Of a DNA stretch of 64,000 nucleotides, positions 1-8,856 are shown piece after piece. Source of the stretch: CAVVJA01 sp963779485 (GTDB lineage: Bacteria; Actinomycetota; Actinomycetes; Mycobacteriales; Jatrophihabitantaceae). Numbering within the stretch: position 1 is the first letter of the stretch; each line of letters starts with the position of its first letter. The stretch spans positions 124,001-188,000 of the forward strand of contig CAVZYJ010000009.1 of NCBI GenBank assembly GCA_963779485.1. Reading direction: 5' to 3'. The notes beneath the pieces were generated by a model. That model had not been told where the DNA came from and did not search any database. It was given only the letters and a program-made list of their open reading frames with translations. A program made the position numbers and the translations under genes.

Positions 1-1
1 G

Positions 2-991
2 CGGACGGTACTCATCGACCCGGTAACCACCTGGCAGGCCTACAACGACTGGGGTGGTTACAGCCTCTACCACGGGCCGGGCGGACTGAACGACTTCGAC
101 GACCGCTCCGTGGCCGTATCCTTCGACCGGCCCTACACCGCTGATGGCGCGTCGGACTTTGTGGGCAGCCAGTTGCCGATCATCGCGCACGCCGAGCGGC
201 TCGGCATCCCGTTGGCATACGCCACCGATGTCGACCTGCATGCCCTTCCCCATCTGCTCGCGGGAGCCCGGGCGGTCATCAGCATGGGACACGACGAGTA
301 CTGGTCCACCGCGATGCGGACGGCGGTCACAGCCGCCCGCGACGCCGGCGTCAACGTGGCTTTCTTGAGCGCCAACGCGGTGTTCCGCCACATTCGGTTC
401 GCCGCGTCGCCGACTGGGCCCGACCGTATAGAGATCAACTACAAGCGCACGACCGACCCGCTGTACGGAAAGGACAATGCGGAGGTCACCGTCGATTGGC
501 GCGAGCCGCCGTTGTCCGACCCCGAAAGCTCTCTCGTCGGGGCGTACTACGAGTGCAATCCGGTCGACGCGCCCATGGTGATCACGAATCCGCGCAACTG
601 GCTGTTCGCGGGTACCGGCGCCCGGCTGGGCATGCGGCTGCCGCACCTGGTGGGCAGCGAATACGACCGGGTCAACCCCGGCGTGCCGACCCCGAAGAAC
701 ATCGAGGTCATCACCCATTCCCCCGTCGATTGCCGGGGCGTCAACAGCTTCTCCGACAGCGCCTACTACACCGTTCGTAGCGGTGCCGGCGTGTTCGATG
801 CCGGCACGAGCTGGTTCCCGCTGGGCCTGCCCGAGGCCGGCGCCACCGGCGTCGTCGCCCGAATCATCGGCGGCGAGCTGACCAACCTGCTCGTGGCCTT
901 CAGCGCCGGGCCGGCCGGCTTGCCGCATCCCGCCCATCGCAACATCGACGCGCTGCACGAATACGCCGGCGATCCCATCTACGGGGATTGA
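2..991 (+). CDS. N,N-dimethylformamidase beta-subunit-like protein (5' end cut by window)
   Basis: The reading frame is open from base 2, so the N-terminus lies outside the window; about 329 residues are visible. The sequence resembles the C-terminal domain of the large subunit of N,N-dimethylformamidase. Landmarks are WQAYNDWGGYSLY near the window start, the glutamine-amidotransferase-like stretch SMGHDEYWS, and the closing region with AGTGARLGMRLPHLVGSEYD. The in-frame GTG at 110 is internal to the homologous region and is not taken as the start. In this family the domain is often found without a small DMFase subunit, so the substrate is unknown; amide hydrolysis is an inference from the family. 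It converges on a lipoprotein gene, with a hairpin repeat between the two 3' ends. Confidence 0.8.
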   Translation, partial: RTVLIDPVTTWQAYNDWGGYSLYHGPGGLNDFDDRSVAVSFDRPYTADGASDFVGSQLPIIAHAERLGIPLAYATDVDLHALPHLLAGARAVISMGHDEYWSTAMRTAVTAARDAGVNVAFLSANAVFRHIRFAASPTGPDRIEINYKRTTDPLYGKDNAEVTVDWREPPLSDPESSLVGAYYECNPVDAPMVITNPRNWLFAGTGARLGMRLPHLVGSEYDRVNPGVPTPKNIEVITHSPVDCRGVNSFSDSAYYTVRSGAGVFDAGTSWFPLGLPEAGATGVVARIIGGELTNLLVAFSAGPAGLPHPAHRNIDALHEYAGDPIYGD

Positions 992-1025
992 GCCGACCAT
1001 GCGTCATGCGCGGCGGCCGCGGCGC

Positions 1026-1081
1026 TAAGTCCAAGATCACGATCGAAGTTGGGCGGCGGCGGTAGGCGGTGATCTTCGACT
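1026..1081. repeat. Dispersed inverted repeat, copy 1 (hairpin between convergent genes)
   Basis: Left arm AGTCCAAGATCAC (1028-1040) and right arm GTGATCTTCGACT (1069-1081) pair at 12 of 13 positions. Twenty bases, AAGTCCAAGATCACGATCGA, recur exactly at 19874-19893. It lies between the 3' ends of two convergent genes, so a bidirectional terminator or REP-like role is likely. The arms are in the opposite order to copies 2 and 3. Confidence 0.7.
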
Positions 1082-1563
1082 CAGGCGCCACACGTGTCCG
1101 GCGCCGCCGTCACCCCGCAGAAGTTCTGGGTCTGCTGATCCAAGTCGATCGTGATTACGTCCGCGCCGCCGTCGTACCGGATGATGTGCGTGGAGCCGAC
1201 CGCCGTCTTCGCATCGTCACTGCTGTCGATCACCACCGTGGCCTGATTCGGACCGGCGATGATCACGTGCAGCTGGATCGTGGCGTACGGACCGACGCTT
1301 CCACCGGTCAGGCTGATCACCAGCAAGCCGACCCCATTGGGAGCCAGATCGAGGGTTCGCTCGTGACCGACCCAGTATCCCGCCCCCCACGTGGGTGACT
1401 TGATCGGCGGTGCAATCGCACTAGTCGTCGCCGATTGTGCGGCCGCACCCGATGAGCCGCTCGAACCGGATGACGTGCAGCCGACGAGCGCGGCGACCAG
1501 AGCCACGCCAATCGCAAACCAGGCCGGTCGGCTGACGCCCCCGCGCGTCCGGCCTAGCCGCAT
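1081..1563 (-). CDS. Secreted lipoprotein of unknown function
   Basis: 160 residues from an ATG preceded by a strong AAGGAGG ribosome site. A basic N-terminus (MRLGRTRGG) leads into a hydrophobic segment that ends in the lipobox LVGC near residue 36, so it should be lipid-anchored outside the membrane. A Ser/Gly/Ala/Thr-rich linker follows, then a compact ~110-residue domain with two cysteines near the C-terminus (NFCGVTAAPDTCGA) that could form a disulfide. I do not recognise the domain. It starts 37 bases after serA ends on the same strand and is probably the last gene of the serC-serA operon. The stop codon lies at the edge of a hairpin repeat. Confidence 0.72.
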   Translation of the reverse strand: MRLGRTRGGVSRPAWFAIGVALVAALVGCTSSGSSGSSGAAAQSATTSAIAPPIKSPTWGAGYWVGHERTLDLAPNGVGLLVISLTGGSVGPYATIQLHVIIAGPNQATVVIDSSDDAKTAVGSTHIIRYDGGADVITIDLDQQTQNFCGVTAAPDTCGA

Positions 1564-1600
1564 ATCGGCCTCCTTCGATCCGGCCGGACCCCCCGACGTC

Positions 1601-3196
1601 CTACAGGCTGACCGCACGAGCCGCGAAGAAGGCGCTACCGGCGAGCAGCGCGGCCAGCACCTTCGCTGGCACCGGCGCGTCGGCCGTGACGACCATGACC
1701 GCTTCGCCGTCGCTGTCGCCTTCGGGTCGGCGCCCCACCGCCGCCGAGATGATGTTCACTCCCGCATCGCCGAGTCCCGTTCCGACCTTTCCCAGCATTC
1801 CCGGCTGGTCGCGGTAGCGGAACACGGCAAGGTGCTCCTCGAGCTGCACGTTGAACCGCGAGCCCCAGGCCTCGAGCAGGTGTGGACGGTTGCGCCGACC
1901 CAGCACGGTGCCAACCACCCGCGTAGTCTCGCCGCCGCCGCGCAGCCTGACGCGAATGAGGTCGGTGAAGTCGTGCGCCTGCGGCGTGCTGCGCTCGGTG
2001 ATCGCGATACCACGTTCCTGGGCGAGGGTGAAGGCGTTGACGTCGTTGACCGCCTCCTCGGTATGCCCGGCCAGCACGCCCTTGACGACCTGGATGGTCA
2101 GCAATCGAGTGTCGCGTTCCGCGATCCGGCCCAGGAACTCGACGTCGACCGCGTCGACCGACGTGCCCGGCGCGAGCCCGGCCGCGATCCGGCCGAGGCT
2201 GCCGCACAATCCGACGAACGGACCGACCGCCTCCATGTCGTCGGCAGCAATCGAAGGCACGTTCACCGCACTCGTCACGGCCGCGCCGGTGAGCGCGGCA
2301 ATTGCCTGCTCGGCGGCCTGATATCCGGCACGATCCGTCGCCTCGGCCGTGGATGCCCCGAGATGCGGCGTGACGACCACGTTGGAGTATCCGAACAGTG
2401 GGTGATCGGTGATCGGTTCCGTGCCGAACACGTCGAGCGCGGCCCCGGCGACCTTGCCCGAGTCCAGCGCGGCCTGCAGATCCGCGTCGACGACCAGTGG
2501 TCCGCGGGCGACGTTGAGAATTCGTACGCCGTCCTTCATTCGCGCGAAGGCGGCCGCGTCGAGCCAGCCATCGGTCTCCTTGTTCTTCGGTAGGTGAACC
2601 GTAATGAAGTCCGCGACGGCGTAGACCTGATCAGCGGTGCCGGCCCGCTCGACGCCGAGATCACGGAACCGCTCCTCGGCCAGATAGGCGTCGAACCCGA
2701 TGACCCGCATGCCGAAGCCACGCGCCCGCTGGGCCACCAGTTGGCCGATCCGACCGAAGCCGATGATGCCGAGCGTCTTCTCGTTGAGCTCCACGCCGCT
2801 GAACTTCGCGCGATCCCAGGTTCCGCCCACCAGCGACGCATGCGCCTGCGGCACGTTCCGAGCGAGCGCCAGCAGCAACGCCATCGTGTGCTCGGCGGCC
2901 GTGATGATGTTCGATTGGGGGGCGTTCGCCACGATCACGCCTCGTCGGGTGGCCGCATCGACATCGACGTTGTCGACCCCGACGCCCGCGCGCGCCACGA
3001 CCCGCAGCCGATCAGCCTTCGCAAGCAGGTCGGCATCGACCTGAGTCGCCGATCGAATCAGAATTCCGTCGAAATCGGCGATGCGACGTTCGAGTTCCGC
3101 CCGTTCCCAGTCCGTCCCGACGACGACGTCGAGGCCAGCTGAGCGCAGCAGGTCCGCGCCGGACTCGCCAATGTTCTCCGCGACCAGGACCCTCAT
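1601..3196 (-). CDS. serA: D-3-phosphoglycerate dehydrogenase
   Basis: 531 residues, the long actinobacterial form. It oxidises 3-phosphoglycerate to 3-phosphohydroxypyruvate with NAD, the first committed step of serine synthesis. Visible are the substrate domain with RSATQVDADLL, the NAD-binding loop GFGRIGQLVAQRA, catalytic-region motifs NVARGPLVVD and TPHLGASTAEA, an intervening ASB domain, and a C-terminal ACT domain beginning VFRYRDQPGMLGKVG that normally senses serine. The ATG at 3196 begins the conserved MRVLVAENIG and overlaps the serC stop as ATGA, so translation is coupled. The longer frame upstream of it would run into serC and is rejected. Confidence 0.97.
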   Translation of the reverse strand: MRVLVAENIGESGADLLRSAGLDVVVGTDWERAELERRIADFDGILIRSATQVDADLLAKADRLRVVARAGVGVDNVDVDAATRRGVIVANAPQSNIITAAEHTMALLLALARNVPQAHASLVGGTWDRAKFSGVELNEKTLGIIGFGRIGQLVAQRARGFGMRVIGFDAYLAEERFRDLGVERAGTADQVYAVADFITVHLPKNKETDGWLDAAAFARMKDGVRILNVARGPLVVDADLQAALDSGKVAGAALDVFGTEPITDHPLFGYSNVVVTPHLGASTAEATDRAGYQAAEQAIAALTGAAVTSAVNVPSIAADDMEAVGPFVGLCGSLGRIAAGLAPGTSVDAVDVEFLGRIAERDTRLLTIQVVKGVLAGHTEEAVNDVNAFTLAQERGIAITERSTPQAHDFTDLIRVRLRGGGETTRVVGTVLGRRNRPHLLEAWGSRFNVQLEEHLAVFRYRDQPGMLGKVGTGLGDAGVNIISAAVGRRPEGDSDGEAVMVVTADAPVPAKVLAALLAGSAFFAARAVSL

Positions 3197-4317
3197 GCCG
3201 CCACAACCCAGTCGATGCACGCCGTCAACGCCTGGACATCCGCCGGGTCGATCGTGGGAAACATCCCGATCCGCAGCTGATTCCTTCCCAGCTTCCGATA
3301 TGGCTCGACATCGACGATCCCGTTCTCGCGCAATGTCTTCGCGACGGCGGCGGCATCCACGTCATCGGCGAAGTCGATCGTGCCGACGACCAGAGACCGC
3401 TTGGCCGGATCGATCACGAAGGTGCGCGCGAACGGCGAGGATTCGGCCCAACCGTAAAGGTAATCCGACGAGGCGCGGGTTCGGCCAACACAGAATTCGA
3501 GACCGCCACCGGCGAGCATCCACTCGACCTGATCGGCGAGCAGCAACAGCGTCGCCAACGCTGGCGTGTTGTACGTCTGCTGCTGCCGGGAGTTCTCGAG
3601 CGCGGTGGCAAGGTCGAGCGATGCCGGCATCCAGCGGTCGGTGACCGCGCTGAGTTCGGTGATCCGCTCGATGGCCGCCGGGCTCACCAGCGCGAGCCAC
3701 AACCCGCCGTCGGAGCCAAATGACTTCTGGGGCGCGAAGTAGTACGCGTCGGCCTGGGCGACGTCCACGGGAAGACCGCCCGCGCCCGAGGTGGCGTCGA
3801 TCAGCACCAGAGCCGAGTCGGCGCCGGCCGGCCGCCGTACCGGAACCATGACCCCGGTCGATGTCTCGTTGTGCGCCCACGCGATGACGTCGGCTTCCGC
3901 GTCGCTTGTCGGTACCGGCGCGTCGCCCGGCGGGGCGGACACCACGATCGGGTCGGCGAGGAACGGCGCCCGGCCGGTAACGGTCGCGAACTTCTGGGTG
4001 AACTCGCCGTACACCAGGTGCAGCGCCCGCTGGCGCACGAGTCCGCAGGCCGCCGCATCCCAGAATGCCGTGGCTCCGCCGTTGCCGAGCATCACCTCGT
4101 ACCCGTCGGGCAGGGCGAAAAGCTCGCGCAGGCCGTCGCGAACCTGCCGCACGAGGTTCTTGACCGGCGCCTGGCGATGCGAGGTCCCCATCAGATCGTG
4201 CCGAGCGGCCAACCGCGCCAGCGCCTCGGGACGCACCTTCGACGGTCCACAGCCGAAACGGCCGTCGGCGGGCTTGAGATGGGCCGGGATCTGCACAGTC
4301 GTCTCGGTCACGGTCAC
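3193..4317 (-). CDS. serC: Phosphoserine aminotransferase
   Basis: 374 residues from a GTG with GGAGAG about 10 bases upstream; the length fits mycobacterial-type SerC. PLP-dependent class V aminotransferase that converts phosphohydroxypyruvate to phosphoserine, the step after SerA. Motifs: RFGCGPSKVRPEAL near the N-terminus, MGTSHRQ (residues 43-49), GNGGATAFWD, AHNETSTG, DATSGAGG, and the PLP lysine K198 in FAPQKSFGSDGG. The frame stays open another 48 codons upstream, but that stretch looks non-coding and lacks conserved residues. It is the first gene of an operon with serA (ATGA overlap). The phosphatase SerB is not in the window. Confidence 0.96.
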   Translation of the reverse strand: MTVTETTVQIPAHLKPADGRFGCGPSKVRPEALARLAARHDLMGTSHRQAPVKNLVRQVRDGLRELFALPDGYEVMLGNGGATAFWDAAACGLVRQRALHLVYGEFTQKFATVTGRAPFLADPIVVSAPPGDAPVPTSDAEADVIAWAHNETSTGVMVPVRRPAGADSALVLIDATSGAGGLPVDVAQADAYYFAPQKSFGSDGGLWLALVSPAAIERITELSAVTDRWMPASLDLATALENSRQQQTYNTPALATLLLLADQVEWMLAGGGLEFCVGRTRASSDYLYGWAESSPFARTFVIDPAKRSLVVGTIDFADDVDAAAVAKTLRENGIVDVEPYRKLGRNQLRIGMFPTIDPADVQALTACIDWVVAA

Positions 4318-4437
4318 AACGAGAGCTCTCCACTCGGTCACGCTCGGGCGGCGACGGGAACGGGTCCCCAGCACGCCACCATGCCCGTGCGATGGTAGAC
4401 GATCGGATCTCGCGCTGCGTTCATCGCCGAACGGCCG

Positions 4438-4472
4438 CTGGTGGCCCGGCGCGTTGGACACCGGGCCACCAG
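4438..4472 (-). terminator. Strong hairpin after the secreted-protein gene
   Basis: CTGGTGGCCCGG (4438-4449) and CCGGGCCACCAG (4461-4472) form a perfect 12-bp stem with an 11-base loop. It begins 32 bases past the stop of the gene ending at 4504 and before the serC promoter region, so it should separate the two units. There is no U-tract, as is common in high-GC actinomycetes. Confidence 0.75.
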
Positions 4473-4503
4473 GCTGGTCAGATACTTGCCCCGACGGCGG
4501 CGC

Positions 4504-6195
4504 CTATCCGACCCGGCAGGGATTCGCCAGATCTCCGCTGTTGAAGTTGTTGATCAGCGTGGTCGTCGTGAAGCCCGCAACCGGGTAGACCGTCTTCAGC
4601 AGTGGGCCGAACTCGGCCGTCGAGCTGCCGCCGAAGTCGTTGGTCGTACCGGGGATGAACGGGCCGCCCTCCTGCCAGGTGCAGGTGCCATTCACATCCC
4701 GCGTCGAGAAGAAGGGGTAGAACTGGGCGCCGTTCGGCGGGTTGACGCAGTTCGCGCCGGTGACTCGGTCACAGAACGGTGGATTGTCCTGCGAGTCCGA
4801 CGCTTCGATCCGCGGCAGATCCGTCTCGAACGCGATCGTGGAGTAGTTCGTTCTGCCGTTCGTGACCGGACTCGTGAACAAAACCGGCGACGGGTGGAGG
4901 GCGCGATCCCGATGCACGTTCGGGTCGGTTCCGGGCCAGTCCAGCTGGTAGGACTGGCCGTCGAAGTCCTCGTCGGCGCTGAGGCAGCCGTTGATCTTGA
5001 TCAGTAGCGAGTCCTTGGCCGGAACGCAGAAGCTGTTGCCGTCGTCCTCGTCCAAGCCGCTGTTGCGATCCTGCGCTCCCGGCTTGACGCAGTTAAAATT
5101 CGCGTCGAGCTTGAGGCAGTTCTCGAAGTGCCCGATCTCATCGGACATCGCCACGTTGTAGGTGTGCGCCGACCAGGTGTTGCCTCGCGGGTTGGCCGTG
5201 GAGTACTCGGGGTGGAAGGCGTACGGCGCCGCATGGCAGGCGGTGGAGGTGGGCTCATACAAGATGTGTCCGAAGCCGTTAGCCACGGAGGCGGTCATCG
5301 ATCCGCTCCGGCCAGTGGTCAGATCGAACAGGTCGGTCTTCAGCCCAGCGTCGGTGTCGTGAATATGGATTCGGATCCGATCCCCCGGGCTCATCAGCAG
5401 GTCCTTCTGCAGATCCGGATTGACCGCGCTGAGATTGGGACTGGCAAACGTTCCGGTGAACAGCGGGTTCGCCGGAGCCTGCGACCGACCGCTCTTGGTG
5501 ATGTAGGCCCAGTTGATCGGTTCGGGTCCGCCCAGGACGTAGTTGTTGCAAGCGGTGTTGTTCTCGACTCCGGTGTTCTGGTCGACAGTGCGACTATCGA
5601 TCGTCATCGCCGCGCAGTATTGAGTAGCCGTGCAGCCGAATCCCTCGAACTGGGGCACGAAGCCCGGCCCGTAGAACTGCAACTCCATGAACGCATTGCC
5701 CGGGTGCTTGCCGATATAGTCCGCTGCCGACGGATTCGTCCCGACGAGATCGTTAGCGTCCGAGTCGGGAGTGCAAGTCTTGGTGAACTCCGGCGCCGAC
5801 TCGGTATCGCACAGCGTCAAGCCGAACCAGAACGTCGGTCTCAGCTGGAAGTTCCAGGTCCCGCCACCGGCGCCAGACGCGGACGGCCGGGCGTTCGGCT
5901 CCTTGGGTAACGTCATAACGTACGTCATGTCGTTGCCCGATCCGGCGACCCCGGACTTGAACTCGAGCGAGGGTTCGTCGTGCCCGACATATTCCGATCC
6001 CGCGGTGTCGTAAGAGTCGACGCACAAAGAGGAATGACTCACACACAGCGGGTCGTCGCCGAGCGTCTGCGTCGTGGACGCGTTCGTGCTCGCCCGTCCC
6101 GCTGGAGCGGATTGACCCGAGGCGGCCGCGGGAAGGGTGAACGCCACCAAGGCCAATACGCCGGACAGACTCATGAGCAGTGAGGCTCGTTTCAA
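4504..6195 (-). CDS. Large secreted protein of unknown function
   Basis: 563 residues. The best start is the TTG at 6195: AAAGGAGAGG lies just upstream and the product then opens with LKRASLLMSLSGVLALVAF, a classical signal peptide cleaved near AAASG. The mature part is acidic and rich in Cys, Asn, Thr and aromatic residues, as in extracellular actinomycete proteins. Its paired cysteines (for example DPLCVSHSSLCVDSYD, GCTATQYCAAM and FCDRVTGANC) suggest several disulfides. I see no transmembrane anchor after the signal and no catalytic motif I can name. It is a single-gene unit with its own strong terminator. An extracellular binding or structural role is only a guess. Confidence 0.75.
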   Translation of the reverse strand: MKRASLLMSLSGVLALVAFTLPAAASGQSAPAGRASTNASTTQTLGDDPLCVSHSSLCVDSYDTAGSEYVGHDEPSLEFKSGVAGSGNDMTYVMTLPKEPNARPSASGAGGGTWNFQLRPTFWFGLTLCDTESAPEFTKTCTPDSDANDLVGTNPSAADYIGKHPGNAFMELQFYGPGFVPQFEGFGCTATQYCAAMTIDSRTVDQNTGVENNTACNNYVLGGPEPINWAYITKSGRSQAPANPLFTGTFASPNLSAVNPDLQKDLLMSPGDRIRIHIHDTDAGLKTDLFDLTTGRSGSMTASVANGFGHILYEPTSTACHAAPYAFHPEYSTANPRGNTWSAHTYNVAMSDEIGHFENCLKLDANFNCVKPGAQDRNSGLDEDDGNSFCVPAKDSLLIKINGCLSADEDFDGQSYQLDWPGTDPNVHRDRALHPSPVLFTSPVTNGRTNYSTIAFETDLPRIEASDSQDNPPFCDRVTGANCVNPPNGAQFYPFFSTRDVNGTCTWQEGGPFIPGTTNDFGGSSTAEFGPLLKTVYPVAGFTTTTLINNFNSGDLANPCRVG

Positions 6196-6734
6196 ATGAC
6201 CTCTCCTTTGCTCCGATCCGCGAGCCTCAGCGGTGGCCGAGGTCATCGCGGGCGGGCGGCCGGTTCGCCCGGTAGGGCGCACCACTCCTAGCCCGCATTC
6301 CGATAGGCCGCGCGAAATTCCTCCTCTCAGTCGGCGACGAAGAAATAGCAGGCTGGACCGATGCGGCGCCGTCGCCCCGCGATCGGCCGCGATCTCGCGG
6401 CACACCGATCACGCCGCCGGGCGGCCGTTTTCTTGGCGCGGACAACGACGGTCGCGGAGCCGAATCGCATCGACACCACGCGACAGAACGAGATGGCTCC
6501 AGCACCTGCCCCAACGCTGGAGCGTCCGAGAATCTGGTCGTTGTCCACATGGTCCCGAGACTGCGCGCAGAGCATACGCTCGGTTACGCGTCCGCGATAG
6601 AACTCCTCGGCGGGTTGCGTCGCCTGCCGTGTCCCGCGCAGCGGTGGTGCCGGAGTCGCCTGGTGAGAGCCTCAACCGTCACGCGCACCCCATAAGTGCG
6701 CGGGAGGCGACGCGCGGCGCGAGCGTGGACGCGG
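6196..6734. other. Gene-free stretch upstream of the secreted-protein gene
   Basis: 539 bases without a convincing gene; all frames give Arg/Pro-rich translations. One hairpin is visible: GCTCCAGC (6496-6503) and GCTGGAGC (6516-6523), a perfect 8-bp stem with a 12-base loop. It could terminate transcription from the monooxygenase gene or act as an operator. The promoter of the secreted-protein gene must lie here but I cannot place it. Confidence 0.5.
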
Positions 6735-8096
6735 TCAGGCGACCACGCGCTCGGGACGACCGCGGCTGGTCGCCTCGCCGGCGGTTCGGGCAACGATCTC
6801 GGCCAAATCTCCGCGGCTGGGGCCCTCCGGTACGGCCGGGCGCCAGCCGCCCGCGTAGAGGTCGCGCACGCGGGGCTCGATCGCACCCAAGCTGCTCGGC
6901 AACGCTCGCATCATGAAGTACGGCACGATCGTCCGATTCAATTCCGGATCGGCCTCCGCGGCAGCCACGATGAGGTCGGACGGCAGCCGACGCGAGAGAT
7001 CGACGTCCCCGCCGGCCCAGCGCCGCTGCAAGTCGGCGTCGATGTACACGTGGTCCGCGAACCACGGTTTGATGTGCTCCTCGCACCATGCGTCGAAAGC
7101 CAGTGCAACGCTTGCGAGGTCGTGCTTCGGCTCGTCGAGCAACGCCAGGAGCTGCCGGGCCTGAAGGAGCGAGGTGGCGATGCCGCGTCCCAGGCTCGGA
7201 TTGGTGGTGCACACCGAGTCGCCTAGCGCGATCAGCCCGGGCGATGCGATGTGGCCGGCGTCGTCTCGTTGCCCGCGGTAGCTGTTGTAGAGGTGACCAC
7301 CGCGTAGCACCGGGGTGATCGGTCGGCTGCGATGTGGGTCAGTCCAGATGGCCAGCGGCGGGATCGCTCGGGCAGCGGCCTCGTAGGCGGCGACAGTGCG
7401 CAACCCGGCGAGGTCACGCGTCGTGCTGGCGTGCGCGATCAAGGCCGAGAACGTTCGGTTGTCGTGCGGAAACACGATCGCCAGGTATCCCGGGTACGCC
7501 GTCACGAGGCCCGGGGGCGCGTTGGTGGGTCCTTCCGATGCACCGGGCCGGAGTCGGTACTGGCGCGACACGTAGGACAGGCCGCAGTCACCGCTCTCGG
7601 GTTCCGCGGCGCGGACGGAACGGGACAGTCGGCCCGCCCGACCGGAAGTGTCGAGTACGAGATCGGCCGGCAGCATTCGGTCGCGTATCCGCACGCCGGT
7701 TACCCGGCCGCGTTCGTGCACGACGGCGTCCGCCTGGGCCGATACCAGCGTCACCGCTGGCTCGGCCACGGCCTGGGAACGCAAGACGGTCTCGAATACC
7801 GCGCGCCGGCAGCGGATACCGATCACCAGGCCGGGCTGTCCAGGTGCGTAGACGGGGACGGCCCCAGCGGCAAGCAAAGCGTCCCAGGCCTCGGGCAGCT
7901 CCGCCTGCAAGGCCTCAACCACCTGCAGCCGGAATGCATGTGGGTGATGAAACTGCATCACCCCGGACCGTGGCCACCAACCGTTGCCGGATGGTCCCGG
8001 ATCACGGTCGACGACAGAGACGTCATGCCCGCGCCGAGCGAGGGCGACCGCGGTGTACAGGCCGGTGGGCCCGGCACCGATGATGGCGACCCGCAT
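6735..8096 (-). CDS. FAD-dependent monooxygenase / geranylgeranyl-reductase-like flavoprotein
   Basis: 453 residues. The ATG at 8096 starts MRVAIIGAGPTGLYTAVALA, which carries the GxGxxG dinucleotide fold, and is preceded by GGGGGA. The second FAD motif is GLIALGDSVCTTNPSLGRG, typical of the p-hydroxybenzoate hydroxylase superfamily (GD motif). VLDTSGRAGRLSRS is also typical of the superfamily. A hydroxylating or halogenase-like activity on a small molecule is possible. There is no lysine typical of flavin-dependent halogenases in a WxWxIP motif, so halogenation is unlikely. It is the downstream neighbour of the cupin gene on the same strand, about 107 bases apart. Substrate unknown. Confidence 0.85.
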   Translation of the reverse strand: MRVAIIGAGPTGLYTAVALARRGHDVSVVDRDPGPSGNGWWPRSGVMQFHHPHAFRLQVVEALQAELPEAWDALLAAGAVPVYAPGQPGLVIGIRCRRAVFETVLRSQAVAEPAVTLVSAQADAVVHERGRVTGVRIRDRMLPADLVLDTSGRAGRLSRSVRAAEPESGDCGLSYVSRQYRLRPGASEGPTNAPPGLVTAYPGYLAIVFPHDNRTFSALIAHASTTRDLAGLRTVAAYEAAARAIPPLAIWTDPHRSRPITPVLRGGHLYNSYRGQRDDAGHIASPGLIALGDSVCTTNPSLGRGIATSLLQARQLLALLDEPKHDLASVALAFDAWCEEHIKPWFADHVYIDADLQRRWAGGDVDLSRRLPSDLIVAAAEADPELNRTIVPYFMMRALPSSLGAIEPRVRDLYAGGWRPAVPEGPSRGDLAEIVARTAGEATSRGRPERVVA

Positions 8097-8203
8097 AGTG
8101 AATCCCCCGAACATCCGGTCGCGTGAGCTGAGTATGTCTGGCCGGAGCACCCCGGACGGGCGGCTGATACACCGGCTTGCCGATGTATGGGCGTAGCGGT
8201 TGT

Positions 8204-8683
8204 TCAGCCGGCTGCTGGATGGGCGGAGTCGACCCAGGCCACGAGTTCGGGCTCGGTCACGCCGTCGATGTCCAGGTTGACGACGATCGGATCCTGGCCG
8301 CTGCGGACCACGATGCACTCGAGCGGCTCGTCGTCCCGAGCGTTGAGCTCTTGGTGCGGGACGAACGGCGGTACGAAGATGAAGGAGCCGGGGCCGGCCT
8401 GCGCGGTGAATTCGAGCCGCTCCCCCCACCGCATCGCAGCGCGGCCGCGGACCACGTAGATGATGCTCTCCAGCTCGCCGTGGTGATGCGGCCCGGTCTT
8501 GGCGCCGGGGCGAATCGTCGCCACCCCGGCCCACAGCTTCTCCGCGCCGACCCGGTCATGGTTCACGGCGGTGGCGCGGAGCATTCCCGGCGTCTGCGGA
8601 GTATTCGTGTCGAGTGAGTCAGCGGGAACCACCCACACTCCGTGGCGACGCCATTTCCTCGCATCGGCATCGAACGCACCCAC
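8204..8683 (-). CDS. Cupin-domain protein
   Basis: About 159 residues if translation begins at the GTG at 8683; the frame is open to 8779 and no start has a clear ribosome site, so the N-terminus is uncertain. The start region reads VGAFDADARKWRRHGVWVVP. The cupin core has the metal-binding motif GPHHHGELESIIYVVRGRA and the second motif with FVPPFVPHQELN, giving three or four histidines and a glutamate for a metal ion. It is a single-domain cupin of a type common in actinomycetes. An isomerase or dioxygenase role is possible, but the family is too diverse to assign a substrate. Confidence 0.8.
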   Translation of the reverse strand: MGAFDADARKWRRHGVWVVPADSLDTNTPQTPGMLRATAVNHDRVGAEKLWAGVATIRPGAKTGPHHHGELESIIYVVRGRAAMRWGERLEFTAQAGPGSFIFVPPFVPHQELNARDDEPLECIVVRSGQDPIVVNLDIDGVTEPELVAWVDSAHPAAG

Positions 8684-8856
8684 CCTCTGCAGTGTAGTGA
8701 CATCGGGACCGATCGGACGCGCAATCCGACTACCGGGCCCGCGCAGCCGATAGTGTCCCCTGATGCTCACTGTCGGCATTGATCTTGCTGCCGACGCCGG
8801 CGACGCCCCTGAGGCGGTGGGGCTACGAGTCGCGGCCAGCTAACGGAGAAGAGGTT

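Noticed and set aside
1391..2593. 400-codon plus-strand open frame
   Set aside because: It is antisense to serA, whose domains are unmistakable; the translation is Arg/Asp-rich without any fold. High GC leaves long open frames opposite real genes.
6651..6720. Possible third copy of the 95-nt element
   Set aside because: GTGCGCG and GAGGCGACGCGCG recur near 6696-6715 and CCGGAGTCGCCT at 6651, but the order and strand of these pieces differ from the real copies, and GC-rich short matches are expected by chance.
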